Origin: Paenibacillus sp. BJ-4 | GTDB lineage: Bacteria > Bacillota > Bacilli > Paenibacillales > Paenibacillaceae | Length of the DNA stretch: 64,000 bases | Assembly: GCF_020404765.1 (NCBI RefSeq) | Contig: NZ_JAIVEM010000141.1 | Coordinates: forward strand, 1 to 64,000 | Direction of reading: 5' to 3' | Part shown: in pieces, positions 28,127 to 36,559 of the stretch | How the letters are laid out: each line of letters opens with the position of its first letter | How positions within the stretch are numbered: position 1 is the first letter of the stretch | Made by a program: the position numbers and the translations under genes | Notes under the pieces: model-generated | Database searches by the model: none | Told to the model about the DNA's origin: nothing | What the model saw: the letters and a program-made list of their open reading frames with translations, nothing else

Positions 28127-29228
28127 AAGAAAACCTTGGAGAATGCTCTCCTTGGGCATGGCAGCACTGCTGGCTATATCTGTGCTGGCAGCTTGTACCA
28201 AGCAGGCTGACGAGAGTAAAGTCAAAGAAGGGCCAAAGGACAACAGTAAGACTGTCGTTACCTATACGGGCGGAACCATTACGGAAAATGAGTTCAACCA
28301 AGAAATCAGCATGATGAAATTTTTGTACCCGGAGTATGAAGCTGCGTTAGCTTCGGATCAGGTGCGGGAGCAAATTGCAAAGCAGGAAGTAGTGTACAAG
28401 CTTCTGGCGGCCAAAGCGGATGACAAGTCCAAGGAACAGGGTGCCAAGGAAGGGAACGAACAGCTGGAGCAGTATAAAAAGTCGGTCGGAGAAGATAAGT
28501 TCAAGAAGTTTTTAAGTGATAAAAAGCTGACTGAACAAGGTGTGAAAGATTACTTTACGCGCGTAATGACCGTAATCAACAGTGAAACGAACAAAGTAAC
28601 AGACGATCAGTTGAAGCAGGAATTTGAGAAAAATAAAGATCAATTCACGACGGCAAGCGTGCGCCATGTGTTGATTAATTTCCAAGATCCAAAAACGAAG
28701 AAGGAACGCAATAAAGAAGATGCCCTCAAGCTGGCTAAAGAAGTGAAGGCAAAGCTGGACGGAGGAGCGGATTTTGCGACGATTGCCAAAAAATATTCAG
28801 AAGACCCAGGCTCTGCGTCTAATGGTGGTCTGTATGAAAATGCATCCGTAGCACAATGGGTACCTGCTTTTAAAAAGGCAGCCGAAACCCAGCCGATTAA
28901 CAAAATCGGTGATCCGGTGGAAACGGAATACGGATATCACATCATCAAAGTGGAATCCCGCAATGAGCCTACGTTTGAAAAATTGAAGGACAACGAAAAG
29001 GCTGCCCTGAAAAACAAACTGGCCGGGGAAAGTATCCAAAGCTTTACGGACAAAGAATTGGCTAAGCTTAATTTGAAAATGAATCTGCCGAAGGCACCTG
29101 CCGCGGAAGAGAAAAGCGGCACTACTTCGGGCATCGGCAGCACGACTGCACCAAGCGGAACAACAGGTGGCACCAGTGATACCAAGGCAGGAACAGCCAA
29201 AGATGGGGCTACAAACGAAGGTAAATAA
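28110..29228 (+). CDS. prsA: PrsA-like foldase lipoprotein (parvulin-type PPIase)
   Basis: The protein has 372 residues. Signal peptide with LAAC lipobox near residues 26-29, so it is membrane-anchored outside the cell. A SurA/PrsA N-terminal domain precedes the parvulin domain at about residues 180-275: VRHVLINFQD, FATIAKKYSEDPGSASNGGLYENA and YGYHIIKVESR are diagnostic. The last 40 residues are a Ser/Thr/Gly-rich tail. It helps exported proteins fold. AAGGAGG lies inside the end of mfd. B. subtilis has no such gene between mfd and spoVT. Confidence 0.93.
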   Translation: MSQLNKRKPWRMLSLGMAALLAISVLAACTKQADESKVKEGPKDNSKTVVTYTGGTITENEFNQEISMMKFLYPEYEAALASDQVREQIAKQEVVYKLLAAKADDKSKEQGAKEGNEQLEQYKKSVGEDKFKKFLSDKKLTEQGVKDYFTRVMTVINSETNKVTDDQLKQEFEKNKDQFTTASVRHVLINFQDPKTKKERNKEDALKLAKEVKAKLDGGADFATIAKKYSEDPGSASNGGLYENASVAQWVPAFKKAAETQPINKIGDPVETEYGYHIIKVESRNEPTFEKLKDNEKAALKNKLAGESIQSFTDKELAKLNLKMNLPKAPAAEEKSGTTSGIGSTTAPSGTTGGTSDTKAGTAKDGATNEGK

Positions 29229-29235
29229 CTGAACA

Positions 29236-29266
29236 TGCATAAGGAATTGGGAACAGATGAATACTA
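29236..29266 (+). promoter_or_regulatory. Putative sigma-G promoter of spoVT
   Basis: TGCATA, an 18-base spacer, then AATACTA. The sigma-G consensus is TGAATA-N17/18-CATACTA, so each element has one mismatch. spoVT is sigma-G dependent in B. subtilis. Confidence 0.65.
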
Positions 29267-29312
29267 TGGTCAGATATCACCATAAACACCATGACCGTGA
29301 CGTTCTTCGTGA

Positions 29313-29343
29313 CCGCTTCCGGGGGAGTGGAAGCGTCTTTCGA
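29313..29343 (+). terminator. Weak terminator-like hairpin between prsA and spoVT
   Basis: The perfect 7-base arms CGCTTCC and GGAAGCG are followed by TCTTTC. The T-run is broken, and the hairpin lies after the putative spoVT promoter, so it might also act in the spoVT leader. Confidence 0.4.
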
Positions 29344-29395
29344 TACCGTCAGTAGTTGACTAAATTCTTCTTGGGAAAGTGGGGCAACATGTGAA

Positions 29396-29938
29396 ATGAA
29401 AGCTACTGGTATAGTTCGCCGTATTGATGACCTTGGGCGCGTGGTTATTCCGAAGGAAATTCGCCGCACCTTGAGAATTCGTGAAGGAGATCCGCTCGAG
29501 ATTTTTGTGGATCGTGACGGAGAAGTCATTTTGAAAAAGTATTCACCTATCGGTGAGCTTGGTGATTTCGCCAAAGAATATGCTGAGTCCCTGTTTGAAA
29601 GCACAGGCCATATTACGATGATTACTGATCGAGACACCATTATTACGGTGGCTGGGGGCTCCAAAAAAGAGTTCTTGGACAAGCCGATCGGCAGCATTAT
29701 CGAAAATAGTATGGATAATCGCAAAACGGTGCTGGAAACAACCAGCGGCTCCTATGAGCTAACCCGTGACCACGAAGAAACAATCTCGTCCTTTGTGACG
29801 GCTCCCATTGTTTCCGGTGGTGATCCCATTGGTTCGGTTATTTTGCTGAACAAGGACGAGAAAGTAAAAATGTCCGAAATGGAGATCAAAATGGCCGAAA
29901 CGGCCGCTGGCTTCCTGGGCAAGCAAATGGAGCAGTAA
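29396..29938 (+). CDS. spoVT: Stage V sporulation protein T (AbrB/GAF regulator)
   Basis: The protein has 180 residues. The N-terminal AbrB-type DNA-binding domain (MKATGIVRRIDDLGRVVIPK; RRTLRIREGDPLEIFVD) is joined to a C-terminal GAF domain (about residues 60-178). SpoVT adjusts sigma-G-dependent genes in the forespore. It aligns well with AbrB at 10.1 kb in its first 50 residues. ATG at 29396 is used; GGGAAAGTGGGG lies upstream at a somewhat long distance. Confidence 0.96.
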   Translation: MKATGIVRRIDDLGRVVIPKEIRRTLRIREGDPLEIFVDRDGEVILKKYSPIGELGDFAKEYAESLFESTGHITMITDRDTIITVAGGSKKEFLDKPIGSIIENSMDNRKTVLETTSGSYELTRDHEETISSFVTAPIVSGGDPIGSVILLNKDEKVKMSEMEIKMAETAAGFLGKQMEQ

Positions 29939-29951
29939 CACCCCGTTTTAC

Positions 29952-30010
29952 CCCTGTATGGCGCACAGGATGGCGTAAGCCGTCCTCCGCTGTACAGGGC
30001 TTTTTTCTTT
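29952..30010 (+). terminator. Terminator after spoVT
   Basis: CCCTGTA pairs with TACAGGG, with an inner GGATGGC/GCCGTCC stem, followed by CTTTTTT. Confidence 0.88.
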
Positions 30011-30078
30011 CCAGGAGAAGAGGCGGTATAATAGGAATCGTGAAAGAGGCATATTTCAGGTAGGAGTGGAGACGGGGA

Positions 30079-31884
30079 ATGCAGGAAAATCGCGCCGCTT
30101 CGCGGTTGCTACGGGGTGCTGTCATTTTGACACTGGCGGCGGTAGCGAGCAAGCTGATCGGCACATTGCAAAAAATTCCGCTACAAAATATCGGCGGCGA
30201 CGGTGTGTTTGGTATTTATAATACGGTTTATCCTTTTTACACGCTGTTAATTACCATTGCAGCTGCTGGATTTCCGGCAGCGATATCCAAATTTGTAGCT
30301 GAGTATGAGGCGGTGGGAAATCAGGCAGCAGGGCAACGGGTTGCTCGGCTATCTTCGCTTGTATTGGGCATCTTTGGTTTGGTTCTAGGGGTGCTGATGT
30401 ATACGTGTGCGCCGCTAATCAGTCTGTGGATCGATAATGCTCATGTCATACCCTCGGTGAGGGCGGCGGCGGTTGCTTTTTTGTTCGTGCCGGTTATGGC
30501 AGGGCTGAGGGGATATTTTCAAGGCTTGCAAAATATGATCCCGACCGCTGTCTCTCAAGTGACGGAGCAGGCGGTACGGGTAAGTGTGATGATCATACTG
30601 CTGCTGCTCATGCTGTCGCAAGGAGCGGGCGCAGATATGATTGCCGCCGGAGCTGTGTTTGGTTCAGCCGCTGGCGGTGCAGCAGGGTTGGTCGTCATGC
30701 TGTTATTCTGGCGCAACCACAGGAGGAAGCCTCAAAGCCAGGGGAGGTCGCCTGAACAGGTCTCGCAGGCCGTTGGGAAGATAGAACAAAGGGGCATACA
30801 GGAGACTGCATCTGGGCGTGCTGACGTCCTGAAAACAACGACGGGCCATTTGGCGAGTGGCAGTCGTGCTGTCGTATCCGGTGTGCTCGAGAGTGCAGCC
30901 GGGACAATGCAGGAACGGGCTGGAGTAGCCCACCGTACTGAGAGCTATGGCTCTTTGCTAAAAGCATTGCTGCGTTATGCCTTGCCTGTTTGCCTTGGAG
31001 CGCTGGCCGTTCCGTTAATTAGTCTGGTAGACACGTTTACCGTCCCCCGCTTGTTAAAGCAGGAGGGCTTGGACGATACGGCGGCTATGGTGGCCTTCGG
31101 TGTCTATAACCGGGGTCTGCCGCTCGTACAACTGGTCATGATGTTTGCCACCACCCTGTCGGCATTGTTCATCCCATCGCTGGCAGAGGCCCGGGTGACC
31201 GGTGGCACGGAGCTGGCCCGCCGTCAGTGCGAGCAATCGCTACGCTGGTTTTGGCTGCTGGGGCTGGCCGCTGCGACAGGCTTGGTCGTGCTGGCCGTAC
31301 CCGTTAATGTTATGCTGTACGCGGACGATACCGGCAGCGAGATCATGCGCTGGATGGCGCTGACCGCCGTAGGCGGTACGCTCAGCATCATCTCGGCTGC
31401 GCTGCTGCAAGGGCTTGGCGCAGTTCGCGCGCCAGCTCTGGCGATGCTCGCTGCCGCCGCAGCCAAAGCGCTGCTGAACTGGCTGCTTGTGCCGGAGCTC
31501 GGCACGGCTGGAGCCGCCATCGCGGGAGCCGTCGCCTATTTGCTGGCGGCGGTGATCAACATCGCGCTGCTGGCCCGTCTCGTGGGCCTGCGCGGAAGCT
31601 GGTCCGCCAGCGTGCTCAAGCCGGCGGCGCTGCTGATCGCCTTAGCCTGCGCAGCTATAGCGGCGTCGTGGGGCATCGGCGCTGTGCTGGGTGCCTTGGG
31701 CTGGACCGCTGGCGGCCGTGCCACAGCAGCAGCGGAAAGCCTGCTGGGCGTAGCAGCAGGCGCCGTGGTGTTCGTGATCGGCCTCGCTCGCTTGCGGCTG
31801 ATCACGGAGGCTGAGCTTGTGGCAGTGCCCAAGCTCGGACGCCCGCTGGCAGCCGTGCTGCGCCGGCTGCGCGTGCTGGCATAG
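30079..31884 (+). CDS. SpoVB/MurJ-family polysaccharide flippase (YabM-like)
   Basis: The protein has 601 residues and about 14 membrane segments of the MOP superfamily. The N-terminus (ASKLIGTLQKIPLQNIGGDG; GIYNTVYPFYTLLITIAAAG) is typical of SpoVB/YabM proteins, which are thought to move lipid-linked wall or spore-cortex precursors. A hydrophilic insert of about 70 residues (near 215-290) separates two transmembrane halves and is unusual in length. From about 31240 the DNA becomes very GC- and Ala-rich compared with its neighbours. Substrate is unknown. Confidence 0.9.
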   Translation: MQENRAASRLLRGAVILTLAAVASKLIGTLQKIPLQNIGGDGVFGIYNTVYPFYTLLITIAAAGFPAAISKFVAEYEAVGNQAAGQRVARLSSLVLGIFGLVLGVLMYTCAPLISLWIDNAHVIPSVRAAAVAFLFVPVMAGLRGYFQGLQNMIPTAVSQVTEQAVRVSVMIILLLLMLSQGAGADMIAAGAVFGSAAGGAAGLVVMLLFWRNHRRKPQSQGRSPEQVSQAVGKIEQRGIQETASGRADVLKTTTGHLASGSRAVVSGVLESAAGTMQERAGVAHRTESYGSLLKALLRYALPVCLGALAVPLISLVDTFTVPRLLKQEGLDDTAAMVAFGVYNRGLPLVQLVMMFATTLSALFIPSLAEARVTGGTELARRQCEQSLRWFWLLGLAAATGLVVLAVPVNVMLYADDTGSEIMRWMALTAVGGTLSIISAALLQGLGAVRAPALAMLAAAAAKALLNWLLVPELGTAGAAIAGAVAYLLAAVINIALLARLVGLRGSWSASVLKPAALLIALACAAIAASWGIGAVLGALGWTAGGRATAAAESLLGVAAGAVVFVIGLARLRLITEAELVAVPKLGRPLAAVLRRLRVLA

Positions 31885-31887
31885 CCT

Positions 31888-31928
31888 TGGCAATGCCGCT
31901 TACGGAACAGAGCGGCATTGCCATTTTA
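31888..31928 (+). terminator. Terminator after the SpoVB-family gene
   Basis: The perfect 13-base arms TGGCAATGCCGCT and AGCGGCATTGCCA are followed by TTTTATG. Confidence 0.88.
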
Positions 31929-32039
31929 TGAGCCTATACAACTTTGTGGTATAGTAAATGCCAAAGCAAAGGAAGCAGAAGTGGGATGCGCTGTGTGTTT
32001 TCGGAGCATGCCTTGTTTCTGCGGAACGGAGGATTGGAT

Positions 32040-33539
32040 ATGAGCGTAACATTAACGGTCGTAGGCTTGGGCTCGGGAGATCCCGATCAGCTTACGATAG
32101 GGATATTGAACAAAATGCGGGGCGCTTCGGCGCTGTATCTGCGGACAAGGGAGCATCCGGCGGTTAAAGTGCTGGATGAGTTTGAAGTGGCTTTTGAGTC
32201 GTTTGACACGGTGTATGAGACAAAGGAATCTTTTCCAGAGGTATATGAGGAAATTACCAGCCAATTGATTGCAGTGGCTGCTAAGGCGGCGGACGGAAGC
32301 GAAATTGTCTATGCGGTTCCCGGTCACCCGATGGTGGCTGAAGCAGCGGTACAGCTGCTTAAGGAACGTTGTCCTGGGGAGGGCATTGAGCTGAACATCC
32401 TCGGTGGCGAAAGCTTTCTGGATGAAGCTTTTGTACGTCTTGGATTTGATCCGATTGAGGGTTTCCAACTGCTCGATGCGGGTACACTGGATGCGAGTTG
32501 GCTTCAGCCTCAGCTACATACGCTGATCGGACAAGTGTATGACACCTTTACTGCATCCGATGTGAAGCTGTGTCTGATGGAACGTTATCCTGACGATTAC
32601 GAAGTGTATGTCGGTCACGCTCTTGGGGTAGAAGGTGAGGAAACGGTACATAAGGTGCCTCTGTACGAGCTGGATCGGGTGGAGGGCTACGGAAACCTGT
32701 CTCTGGTGTATATACCCCGTAGTGAGGATGAAGCGCTCAAACGGCGATCTTTTGACCGTCTGCACGAGATTGTCGATATTTTACGCAGCCCGGAAGGGTG
32801 TCCGTGGGATCGTGAACAGACCCATCAGTCCATCCGCAAAAATCTGATTGAGGAAACGTATGAAGTCATCGAAACGATAGATGAGGATGACCCTGAGCAT
32901 ATGAAGGAAGAGCTGGGCGACTTGTTGCTGCAAATTTTGCTGCATGCTCAAATGGAAGAGGAAGTTGGAACCTTCAATGTGTATGACGTGATTCAAGGAC
33001 TGAATGATAAGCTCATTTTCCGCCATCCGCACGTATTTGGTGACAACCAGGCGAATGATGCGGAAGAGGCGCTGCAAAACTGGGAGCAGATGAAAGCCGA
33101 GGAAAAACGGCTTAAAGGGACAGCGTCCGCACAGCCTTCTGTACTCGATGGTGTCCCACGTGATTTGCCTGCGCTCATGAAATCATACAAGCTTCAGAAA
33201 AAAGCAGCTAAAGTGGGCTTCAACTGGGATAGCATCGAAGGTGTATTTGACAAACTGGACGAAGAAGTGGCTGAATTGAAGGAGGCGGTCCGTGAAGGCC
33301 ATTCCGTAGAAGCGCAATTGCTGGAGCTAGGTGATGTATTATTCGTTGCTGTGAATGCAGCTCGATTTATGGAAGTAGACCCCGAAGAGGCGTTGTCTGC
33401 CACCAATCGAAAATTTGTAAAACGATTCCAGTATATTGAGCAAAAATTACGCGAGCAGGGACGTCGTCCTGAGGACAGCAGCGTAGAAGAAATGGAAACC
33501 TACTGGCAGGAAGCGAAAAAGCTCCTTGACAGAGCTTGA
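32040..33539 (+). CDS. mazG: Methylase-MazG fusion nucleotide pyrophosphohydrolase (YabN)
   Basis: The protein has 499 residues. A tetrapyrrole-methylase-like N-terminal domain (VTLTVVGLGSGDPDQLTIGI; VYAVPGHPMVAE near residue 97) is fused to two MazG modules, the first around residues 255-350 (CPWDREQTHQSIRKNLIEE; EELGDLLLQILLHAQ) and the second around 390-480 (EVAELKEAV; ELGDVLFVAVNAARF). MazG hydrolyses NTPs and cleans the nucleotide pool. ATG at 32040 follows CGGAGG; an upstream in-frame extension of 32 codons has no support. HU follows. Confidence 0.95.
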   Translation: MSVTLTVVGLGSGDPDQLTIGILNKMRGASALYLRTREHPAVKVLDEFEVAFESFDTVYETKESFPEVYEEITSQLIAVAAKAADGSEIVYAVPGHPMVAEAAVQLLKERCPGEGIELNILGGESFLDEAFVRLGFDPIEGFQLLDAGTLDASWLQPQLHTLIGQVYDTFTASDVKLCLMERYPDDYEVYVGHALGVEGEETVHKVPLYELDRVEGYGNLSLVYIPRSEDEALKRRSFDRLHEIVDILRSPEGCPWDREQTHQSIRKNLIEETYEVIETIDEDDPEHMKEELGDLLLQILLHAQMEEEVGTFNVYDVIQGLNDKLIFRHPHVFGDNQANDAEEALQNWEQMKAEEKRLKGTASAQPSVLDGVPRDLPALMKSYKLQKKAAKVGFNWDSIEGVFDKLDEEVAELKEAVREGHSVEAQLLELGDVLFVAVNAARFMEVDPEEALSATNRKFVKRFQYIEQKLREQGRRPEDSSVEEMETYWQEAKKLLDRA

Positions 33540-33925
33540 TCACACCGCCCTTTTGAACAATGATTCGGTCAGAAAGCGACAGAAGACACAGGTAAAGAGA
33601 GGCAACCTATGGACTGCACAGGCCAGCAAAGGAGGCGTGTGCAGGGTTAAAAACATGCCTGGTTTGAGAAGACTTGCCAATGGGGAGCGTTTTGTAGTAG
33701 GATGTTGGCTTAACTGGGGTCCAATAAAAAAACGCCTGCTATTGCAGGATTTTTAGGGACAAGCCAGAATAACTTGTAGTAATTCTGAAAATAACTGTAG
33801 CTTACAGACAAACGTGTTACAGTTGAATTCAGAGAGGCTTCGGCCGCAGCTTGACCTCACGTCTGCTCCAGGTATGGACATGCAGCGTGATGATTACTTT
33901 TTGATATTTGGGAGGCTTTTATCTT
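33540..33925 (+). other. Leader region of the HU gene
   Basis: No gene is supported. Two possible promoters are TTGCCA-N18-TAGGAT (33674-33703) and TTGACC-N16-TATGGA (33851-33878). A CCTGC/GCAGG hairpin with ATTTTT at 33735-33754 may end mazG transcripts. Confidence 0.45.
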
Positions 33926-34198
33926 ATGAACAAGACAGATTTGATCAACAATATTTCCAGCAAAAGCGGTTTGAGCAAACGTGACGTTGAAGCTGTATTG
34001 AATGGCGTTCTTGGTGAAATTACAGATGCACTCGCTAGTGGCGACAAAGTGCAACTGATCGGCTTTGGTACTTTCGAAACGCGTAAACGTTCCAGCCGTA
34101 CAGGTCGCAACCCACAAACTGGCAACACGATTGAAATTCCAGAATCGACCGTTCCTGCTTTTAAAGCCGGTAATAAGCTTAAAGAAGCCGTTAACTAA
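33926..34198 (+). CDS. hup: DNA-binding protein HU
   Basis: The protein has 90 residues, full-length for the HU family: MNKTDLINNISSKSGLSKRD, the GFGTFETRKRSSRTGRNPQT arm region and the C-terminal AFKAGNKLKEAVN. HU bends and compacts DNA. GGGAGG lies ten bases before the ATG. Its stop overlaps the rqcP start by one base (TAATG). In B. subtilis hbs is at another locus. Confidence 0.97.
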   Translation: MNKTDLINNISSKSGLSKRDVEAVLNGVLGEITDALASGDKVQLIGFGTFETRKRSSRTGRNPQTGNTIEIPESTVPAFKAGNKLKEAVN

Positions 34199-34476
34199 TG
34201 CGTCTTGATAAATTCTTGAAAGTCTCGCGGCTGATTAAGCGGCGTACCGTAGCCAAGGATGTCTCCGAACAGGGGAGAGTGGTGGTGAACGGACGCGAAG
34301 CCAAGCCGAGCAGTGCGGTCAAAGTAGGCGATGAAATCACCGTCCAATTTGGCCAAAAGCTGGTGACTGTGCGAGTGGAACGGCTCGCCGACACTACACG
34401 CAAGGACGAGGCTGCAAGTATGTACACTTTGGTGAAAGAAGAGCCTATTGCCAGGGAGAGCGATTTGAACTGGTAA
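34198..34476 (+). CDS. rqcP: RqcP (YabO), S4-domain ribosome quality-control factor
   Basis: The protein has 92 residues with an S4 RNA-binding domain in the first 60: MRLDKFLKVSRLIKRRTVAK and GRVVVNGREAKPSSAVKVGD. In B. subtilis RqcP works with RqcH to add alanine tails to stalled nascent chains on the 50S subunit. The start codon overlaps the stop of HU, so translation is probably coupled to HU, whose end supplies the only nearby purine-rich stretch. A strong terminator follows. Confidence 0.94.
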   Translation: MRLDKFLKVSRLIKRRTVAKDVSEQGRVVVNGREAKPSSAVKVGDEITVQFGQKLVTVRVERLADTTRKDEAASMYTLVKEEPIARESDLNW

Positions 34477-34510
34477 GCAGGCATCGAATTTTCTCATCAC
34501 GCTGTACATG

Positions 34511-34551
34511 AAAGCACTCCTTCATCATCTGATGAAGGGGTGCTTTTTTTA
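34511..34551 (+). terminator. Terminator after rqcP
   Basis: AAAGCACTCCTTCATCA pairs with TGATGAAGGGGTGCTTT, followed by T. Confidence 0.95.
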
Positions 34552-34655
34552 GGTGATAAGCTTCCTGCTTTCAAAGCAGGCTGGTATAGAGCAAAAGCAG
34601 TTCTAAATCATATGGCTCCCCTCATAAGCTAAGAACAGAAGGAGGGGTACATGCC

Positions 34656-34940
34656 ATGATTGAACAAGGGAAGCCCAAGCACCATGATTTGCATATGCAA
34701 AGCCGCAAGCAGCTCGATATTTCAGGCGTCAGCAATGTGGAGAGCTTTGACAGTGAAGAGTTTCTGCTTCAGACCGAGCTGGGCCATCTCACCATTCGCG
34801 GACAACATTTACATATCAAAAACCTCAGTCTGGAAGAGGGGCTGTTGTCCATTGAAGGTCAGATTAATTCCCTCGTCTACCTGGAGCCCGGGGCCCCAGC
34901 CAAAAATGGAAAAAGCCTATTCGGCAAGCTCTTCAAATGA
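34656..34940 (+). CDS. yabP: Sporulation protein YabP
   Basis: The protein has 94 residues, YabP/YqfC family, with the conserved HDLHMQSRKQLDISGVSNVE and VESFDSEEFLLQTELGHLTI stretches, a small beta-rich domain. In B. subtilis yabP and yabQ form a mother-cell operon needed for spore cortex. GGAGGGG precedes the ATG. It overlaps yabQ by four bases (ATGA). A CCTGCTTT/AAAGCAGG hairpin lies upstream at 34564-34580. Confidence 0.93.
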   Translation: MIEQGKPKHHDLHMQSRKQLDISGVSNVESFDSEEFLLQTELGHLTIRGQHLHIKNLSLEEGLLSIEGQINSLVYLEPGAPAKNGKSLFGKLFK

Positions 34941-35515
34941 ATCCTTACACACAATGGCTGACGTTGACATGGATGCTGCTGTCGGGCATTGCAATGGGAG
35001 TGGTGTTTGACAGCTACCGGGTGCTGTCCATCCGCTTTCATTTTGCCCGTTGGAGCGTTCATATGTTGGACGTGCTGTACTGGGTGGCCTCGGCGCTGTT
35101 TATTTTCCGTGTGCTGTACGCGAGCAATCGCGGTGAGCTGCGGTTTTATGTCTTTTTAGGACTACTTTTGGGGGTTTGGCTCTATTTTTGGGCCTTTAGT
35201 GTTACAACCCAACGTTTTGTGGTAATGTTATTAGAGATAGTCCGCAGACTGACGTTGATCGTGAACAGCATACTGCGCATCCTGATTGTTCTTCCGGTGT
35301 TGGCGCTGTATCGGCTGGTACGCAAGCTGGTCGGATGGACATGGGCACTTATTGTGTTCCTGGGAAGGATGCTGATATACATCTTGATGCCAGTTTGGAA
35401 GCCGATCCTATGGCTGATCGGTCCACTCAAAGCGCGCTGGAGGACTCCAGAATCGCTCGTGAAGCTCGGCATCAGAGTGAAAAACACAGCAAAAAGATGG
35501 TTTGGAAGGAGGTAG
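34937..35515 (+). CDS. yabQ: Spore cortex biosynthesis membrane protein YabQ
   Basis: The protein has 192 residues with about five hydrophobic segments between residues 5 and 155 and a basic C-terminal tail (VKNTAKRWFGRR). The N-terminal GIAMGVVFDSYRVL is conserved in YabQ. It is needed for cortex formation in B. subtilis. The start overlaps yabP by four bases, so the two are coupled, and divIC begins five bases after the stop. Confidence 0.93.
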   Translation: MNPYTQWLTLTWMLLSGIAMGVVFDSYRVLSIRFHFARWSVHMLDVLYWVASALFIFRVLYASNRGELRFYVFLGLLLGVWLYFWAFSVTTQRFVVMLLEIVRRLTLIVNSILRILIVLPVLALYRLVRKLVGWTWALIVFLGRMLIYILMPVWKPILWLIGPLKARWRTPESLVKLGIRVKNTAKRWFGRR

Positions 35516-35519
35516 TATC

Positions 35520-35849
35520 ATGCGTAATTCGTCTGTAGATCGCCATTCATCTCCTACGTCCAAGTCCAACGCGGGCGGGCGCAGGCGAATCATGATTTGG
35601 TTGCTATCGCTTGCCGCCTTTGGTAGTTGGGCTATTTTCACCTTTTTTTCACAAGGGATGATTATGGCTGATCGAAGTGAACAGCTCACCCAGAAGGAAA
35701 AGCAAAAGCAAGCTGCTACACAAAAAGAACAACAGCTTCAAACCGAAGTGAATCGTCTCAAAGACCCCGAGTACATTGGAGAGATTGCCAGAAGCAAGTA
35801 CGGTCTCTACAAACCGGAAGAGACGCCAATCATCGGAGATCAGAAATAG
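35520..35849 (+). CDS. divIC: Cell division protein DivIC (FtsB-like)
   Basis: The protein has 109 residues with a cytoplasmic basic N-terminus (residues 1-25), one membrane segment (about 27-45) and an outside coiled coil (about 50-80) ending in the conserved DPEYIGEIARSKYGLYKPEE. It belongs to the FtsL/FtsB group of the divisome. AAGGAGG precedes the ATG. Its place after yabQ is conserved. Confidence 0.95.
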   Translation: MRNSSVDRHSSPTSKSNAGGRRRIMIWLLSLAAFGSWAIFTFFSQGMIMADRSEQLTQKEKQKQAATQKEQQLQTEVNRLKDPEYIGEIARSKYGLYKPEETPIIGDQK

Positions 35850-35971
35850 GAGCATTATCAGGCCAATGCTTAGTTGACCTTAGTTCCGCCATTTTGTATA
35901 ATCAAATCACCACAGCGGGATTTTTTTGCAAAAAATCGGTTGTATATTTTAAGGGAGGATCATTTTATTCT

Positions 35972-36490
35972 ATGGCAATTGAAGTGGGCACCAAGTTAGA
36001 GGGCAAAGTGACAGGCATCACGCATTTTGGAGCATTTGTGGATTTGTCTGGAGGTGTCACGGGTCTCGTTCACATCTCGGAAATCGCCGATAACTACGTT
36101 AAGGATGTTAACGACCACCTGAAGATTAATGATGTCGTGACGGTGAAAGTCATTAATGTTGACAAAGATGGCAAAATTGGACTTTCCATTAAGCAAACGA
36201 TTGACAAGCCGGCAAGTGAAGCCCGTCCACCAAGAGCTCCAAGACCGGAGCGTACAGGAGGAACAGGCGGAGGAGACCGTTTCGGCGGCGGAGGTTCAGG
36301 TCCGAGTCAGGGACGCGGTGGTGGTGGTTTCAACCGCGATCGTGGAGGCCGTTCTTTCAAGCCTGCACCGGGTAAACCTTCATTTGAGGATAAAATGTCA
36401 CGCTTCCTGAAAGATAGTGAGGAACGCATTTCGTCGCTGAAAAAGAACACCGAGGGTAAACGCGGAGGACGCGGCGCGAAGCGTGTTTAA
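35972..36490 (+). CDS. yabR: S1-domain RNA-binding protein YabR with RGG-rich tail
   Basis: The protein has 172 residues. Residues 1-72 form one S1 domain (GTKLEGKVTGITHFGAFVDL; GLVHISEIADNYVKDV; GKIGLSIKQ). The rest is a Gly/Arg-rich, presumably disordered stretch (about residues 78-130) with RGG-like repeats and a basic C-terminus. This tail suggests added RNA binding. GGGAGG precedes the ATG; an in-frame upstream start is unlikely. It is the general-stress-protein-13 family member found after divIC. Confidence 0.93.
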   Translation: MAIEVGTKLEGKVTGITHFGAFVDLSGGVTGLVHISEIADNYVKDVNDHLKINDVVTVKVINVDKDGKIGLSIKQTIDKPASEARPPRAPRPERTGGTGGGDRFGGGGSGPSQGRGGGGFNRDRGGRSFKPAPGKPSFEDKMSRFLKDSEERISSLKKNTEGKRGGRGAKRV

Positions 36491-36522
36491 TTCACTTTGA
36501 CAACCGTATCAACCATACACGG

Positions 36523-36559
36523 AAAACCGTACAGTCGAAAGACTGCTACGGTTTTTTTG
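36523..36559 (+). terminator. Terminator after yabR
   Basis: AACCGTACAGTC pairs with GACTGCTACGGTT around GAAA, followed by seven T. Confidence 0.92.

Noticed and set aside
33526-33756. 76-codon frame overlapping the mazG stop
   Set aside because: No ribosome site, no family resemblance, and it ends inside a hairpin region.
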